From VMDJ01 sp038146785 (GTDB lineage: Bacteria; Pseudomonadota; Gammaproteobacteria; Chromatiales; Chromatiaceae): 64,000 nucleotides of DNA. The notes under the pieces were generated by a model. That model ran no database searches and had not been told where the DNA came from. It saw only the letters and a list, made by a program, of their open reading frames with translations. A program made the translations under genes and the position numbers. The stretch's first letter is position 1, and the number at the start of each line of letters is the position of its first letter. This document shows, piece after piece, positions 62,237 through 64,000 of the stretch. The stretch is taken from NCBI GenBank assembly GCA_038146785.1, contig JAYQSI010000001.1, forward strand, positions 1-64,000, read 5' to 3'.

Positions 62237-62261
62237 AAGCCCGCGAAAGCGGGCTTTTTTT
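62237..62261 (+). terminator. Intrinsic terminator of acnB
   Basis: AAGCCCGC-GAAA-GCGGGCTT stem with a GAAA tetraloop and a T run. Confidence 0.92.
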
Positions 62262-62329
62262 GTGCCTTAAGGTTGGCTTAATGAAATTAAACTAAACTTT
62301 CTTAAGTTACTGATATTAAGGCTACATTT

Positions 62330-63937
62330 ATGAATCAAACATCATTTTGGACGAGTGCTCGACTGGCAGTCTTCTTTGCTGTTTTTGTAACCGCAGTTGC
62401 AAATATCACGATGTTTGAAAAGCTCTTTGCTTGGCAGATTGAAAGTGGCTCAAGCCTTACTTATGTGATTTCACTCGTGATAGTCCAAGCTTTATTGTTG
62501 GTTTGGATATTTACGTTTTTGAGCTGCCATAAGGGCTACCGCTATGTTTTAGCGTTATTGCTTTTAGTAACAGCTATCAGCAGTTACTTTTCAGATGCCT
62601 ATGGCGTGATTATCGATCGCGGCATGATCATAAATGCACTTGAGACAAATACCGCAGAAGCTGGTGATCTCATGTCATGGCAATTACTGCTGTATGTGCT
62701 ATTTATTTTTGGCCTGCCAACACTTTGGCTATTTAAGGTGAAGGTAAGAGAGCAAAAGACTTTTAGTCGCTTTGGAAGTCATATTGCGGCCGGCATAACC
62801 GCTTTGTTGCTCACTTCAGCGATTGCCTTTTCATTCAGCTCTTTCTACGCATCGTTCTTTAGGGAGCAGAAAGCGATTCGTGCTTATTCAAGCCCAATGG
62901 CAACCTTGTATGCGGGATATCAAATTTTGAGAAAAGATATCTTTACGCCTGCGCCTAAAGAGATAAAAAAGATTGGTCTTGATGCCAAAGTTCCTGAGGT
63001 GCAAGATCATCGGGAATTGGTCATCATGGTCGTCGGCGAGACGGCGCGCGCAGATCATTTTTCACTCAATGGCTACGCGAGAAAAACCAATCCTCTGCTA
63101 GAGAAACAAGCAGTCGTGAGTTTTACAGATGTTGATTCTTGTGGAACCAGTACGGCGCACTCCGTCCCCTGTATGTTTTCAATTAAGAAGCGTCAGGAAT
63201 TTTCGACAAGTGAAGCAAAGCATGAAGAAAATGCATTGGATGTGCTGAATCGTGCTGGGGTGAATGTCATATGGCGCGATAACAACTCAAGCTCTAAAGG
63301 GGTAGCTGATCGGGTTGAGTATCAAGACTTTCGATCGTCTAAGACTAATCCAATCTGTGATCCTGAGTGTCGCGATGTTGGTATGTTGTCTGGGCTAGAT
63401 AAGTATATTGCCGATCATCCAACAGGCGACATCTTAATTGTGCTGCATCAAATGGGTAGTCATGGACCGACTTATTATCAGCGCTATCCAAAAGAGTTCG
63501 CCATTTTTGGTGAGGGGTGTGAGACCAATCAGCTTGATCAGTGTTCAACCGATCAAATCACCTCGAGCTATGACTCAACCATTCTTTACACCGATTATTT
63601 TCTCAATGAAACGATCGAATTCTTAAAGCAATACGATCAGACCTTTGAAACATCGATGTTATATGTCAGTGATCATGGTGAGTCCCTGGGCGAGAATGGC
63701 TTGTATCTTCATGCGATGCCTTATGCGATAGCGCCAAGATCGCAGACGAATGTGCCGGTCATTCTTTGGATGGGTGCTCAGCATGCTGATTATGATCTGC
63801 AGCGTGTGTTACGCGCTAAAGATAATAACTTTAGCCATCACAATGTGTTTCATACCTTATTGGGGCTGTTTGAAATTGAATCTGAGGTGTATCAGCCGCG
63901 TTTAGATTTAGTTAACTTAGGTATCAAGAAGCACTAA
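62330..63937 (+). CDS. Lipid A phosphoethanolamine transferase (EptA/MCR family)
   Basis: 535 residues. Five N-terminal membrane helices (to about residue 175) and a periplasmic sulfatase-fold domain. Metal and catalytic residues are all present: E237 in VVGETARADHFSLNGY, nucleophile T275 in SCGTSTAHSVPCMFS, H378 in QMGSHGPTYY, and D448/H449 in YVSDHGESLGENG. Cys pairs C271/C281, C343/C347 and C397/C405 correspond in spacing to the three disulfides of this family. Adds phosphoethanolamine to lipid A, lowering negative charge. No basR/basS pair is next to it here. GC is somewhat lower than in acnB. Stop overlaps a convergent frame by 4 bp. Confidence 0.93.
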   Translation: MNQTSFWTSARLAVFFAVFVTAVANITMFEKLFAWQIESGSSLTYVISLVIVQALLLVWIFTFLSCHKGYRYVLALLLLVTAISSYFSDAYGVIIDRGMIINALETNTAEAGDLMSWQLLLYVLFIFGLPTLWLFKVKVREQKTFSRFGSHIAAGITALLLTSAIAFSFSSFYASFFREQKAIRAYSSPMATLYAGYQILRKDIFTPAPKEIKKIGLDAKVPEVQDHRELVIMVVGETARADHFSLNGYARKTNPLLEKQAVVSFTDVDSCGTSTAHSVPCMFSIKKRQEFSTSEAKHEENALDVLNRAGVNVIWRDNNSSSKGVADRVEYQDFRSSKTNPICDPECRDVGMLSGLDKYIADHPTGDILIVLHQMGSHGPTYYQRYPKEFAIFGEGCETNQLDQCSTDQITSSYDSTILYTDYFLNETIEFLKQYDQTFETSMLYVSDHGESLGENGLYLHAMPYAIAPRSQTNVPVILWMGAQHADYDLQRVLRAKDNNFSHHNVFHTLLGLFEIESEVYQPRLDLVNLGIKKH

Positions 63938-64000
63938 CGCGCCGTTGGCTTTTTCATCTGGCTACGCGTTTGTTCGGCTCTTACAGCCAGCGAACCTAAG
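63934..64000 (-). CDS. C-terminal end of a gene running in from the right edge
   Basis: Twenty-one codons are open to the window edge and end with TAG at 63936-63934: LGSLAVRAEQTRSQMKKPTAR. Too short to identify. The reason to trust it is that its stop overlaps the stop of the phosphoethanolamine transferase gene by CTAA, the same 4-bp junction seen at the other convergent pairs. Confidence 0.4.
   Translation of the reverse strand, partial: LGSLAVRAEQTRSQMKKPTAR

Overview
The window is a stretch of gammaproteobacterial chromosome. Gene content and order resemble the Pseudomonadales/Oceanospirillales: the blocks thrS-infC-rpmI-rplT-pheST-ihfA-merR-tRNA(Pro) and leuCDB-asd-fimV-truA-trpF...accD-folC-SPOR-cvpA-purF-metZ follow the Pseudomonas-type order, with trpBA inserted between trpF and accD. 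No phage, plasmid, insertion sequence or CRISPR array is visible. Most genes are on the + strand.

Layout. 0-4.5 kb: 3' part of uvrB, then a convergent membrane-bound PAS/PAS/HisKA/REC/Hpt hybrid kinase. 4.6-6.9 kb: a tandem array of small secreted Asn/Gly/Tyr-rich proteins, possibly related to sulfur-globule envelope proteins. Each has its own promoter and terminator. The array looks like a duplicated A-B-C gene block whose middle C and A copies are merged. 7-16.3 kb: bioA, then the translation block thrS to pheT, ihfA, a MerR regulator and tRNA-Pro(GGG). 16.4-26 kb: gabD, a HAD phosphatase, the three-gene transhydrogenase pntAA-pntAB-pntB and hrpA. 25.6-31 kb: small accessory genes (ychJ, a DUF938 methyltransferase, a thioredoxin-like protein, a PsiE-like protein, hypotheticals) and an AT-rich pair (HdfR-like LysR and a GNAT acetyltransferase). 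31-41.8 kb: ABC exporter, M23 peptidase, TolC-like protein, aroC, MFS transporter and an RND pump with its adaptor. 41.8-59.5 kb: LysR, then leucine, aspartate, tryptophan, fatty-acid, folate and purine genes, plus a small heme/metal-binding gene pair and metZ. 59.6-64 kb: acnB, an EptA/MCR-type phosphoethanolamine transferase and the tail of one more gene.

Main points. (1) The thrS leader contains a 7-bp hairpin with a 7-nt loop that copies a tRNA-Thr(GGU) anticodon arm, 4 nt upstream of the Shine-Dalgarno: a likely autoregulatory operator. (2) Six of seven convergent gene junctions overlap by exactly 4 bp (TTAA or CTAA). (3) uvrB, pheT, the hybrid kinase and the acetyltransferase gene carry one-base indels at homopolymers or near-homopolymers. 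Because pheT is essential, these are most likely sequence errors, and the damage inside the small-protein array should be judged in that light. (4) infC probably starts at ATC. (5) Both LysR genes have a 5-5-5 palindrome with T-N11-A geometry upstream.

All identifications come from reading protein motifs and gene order by eye; no database search was run.
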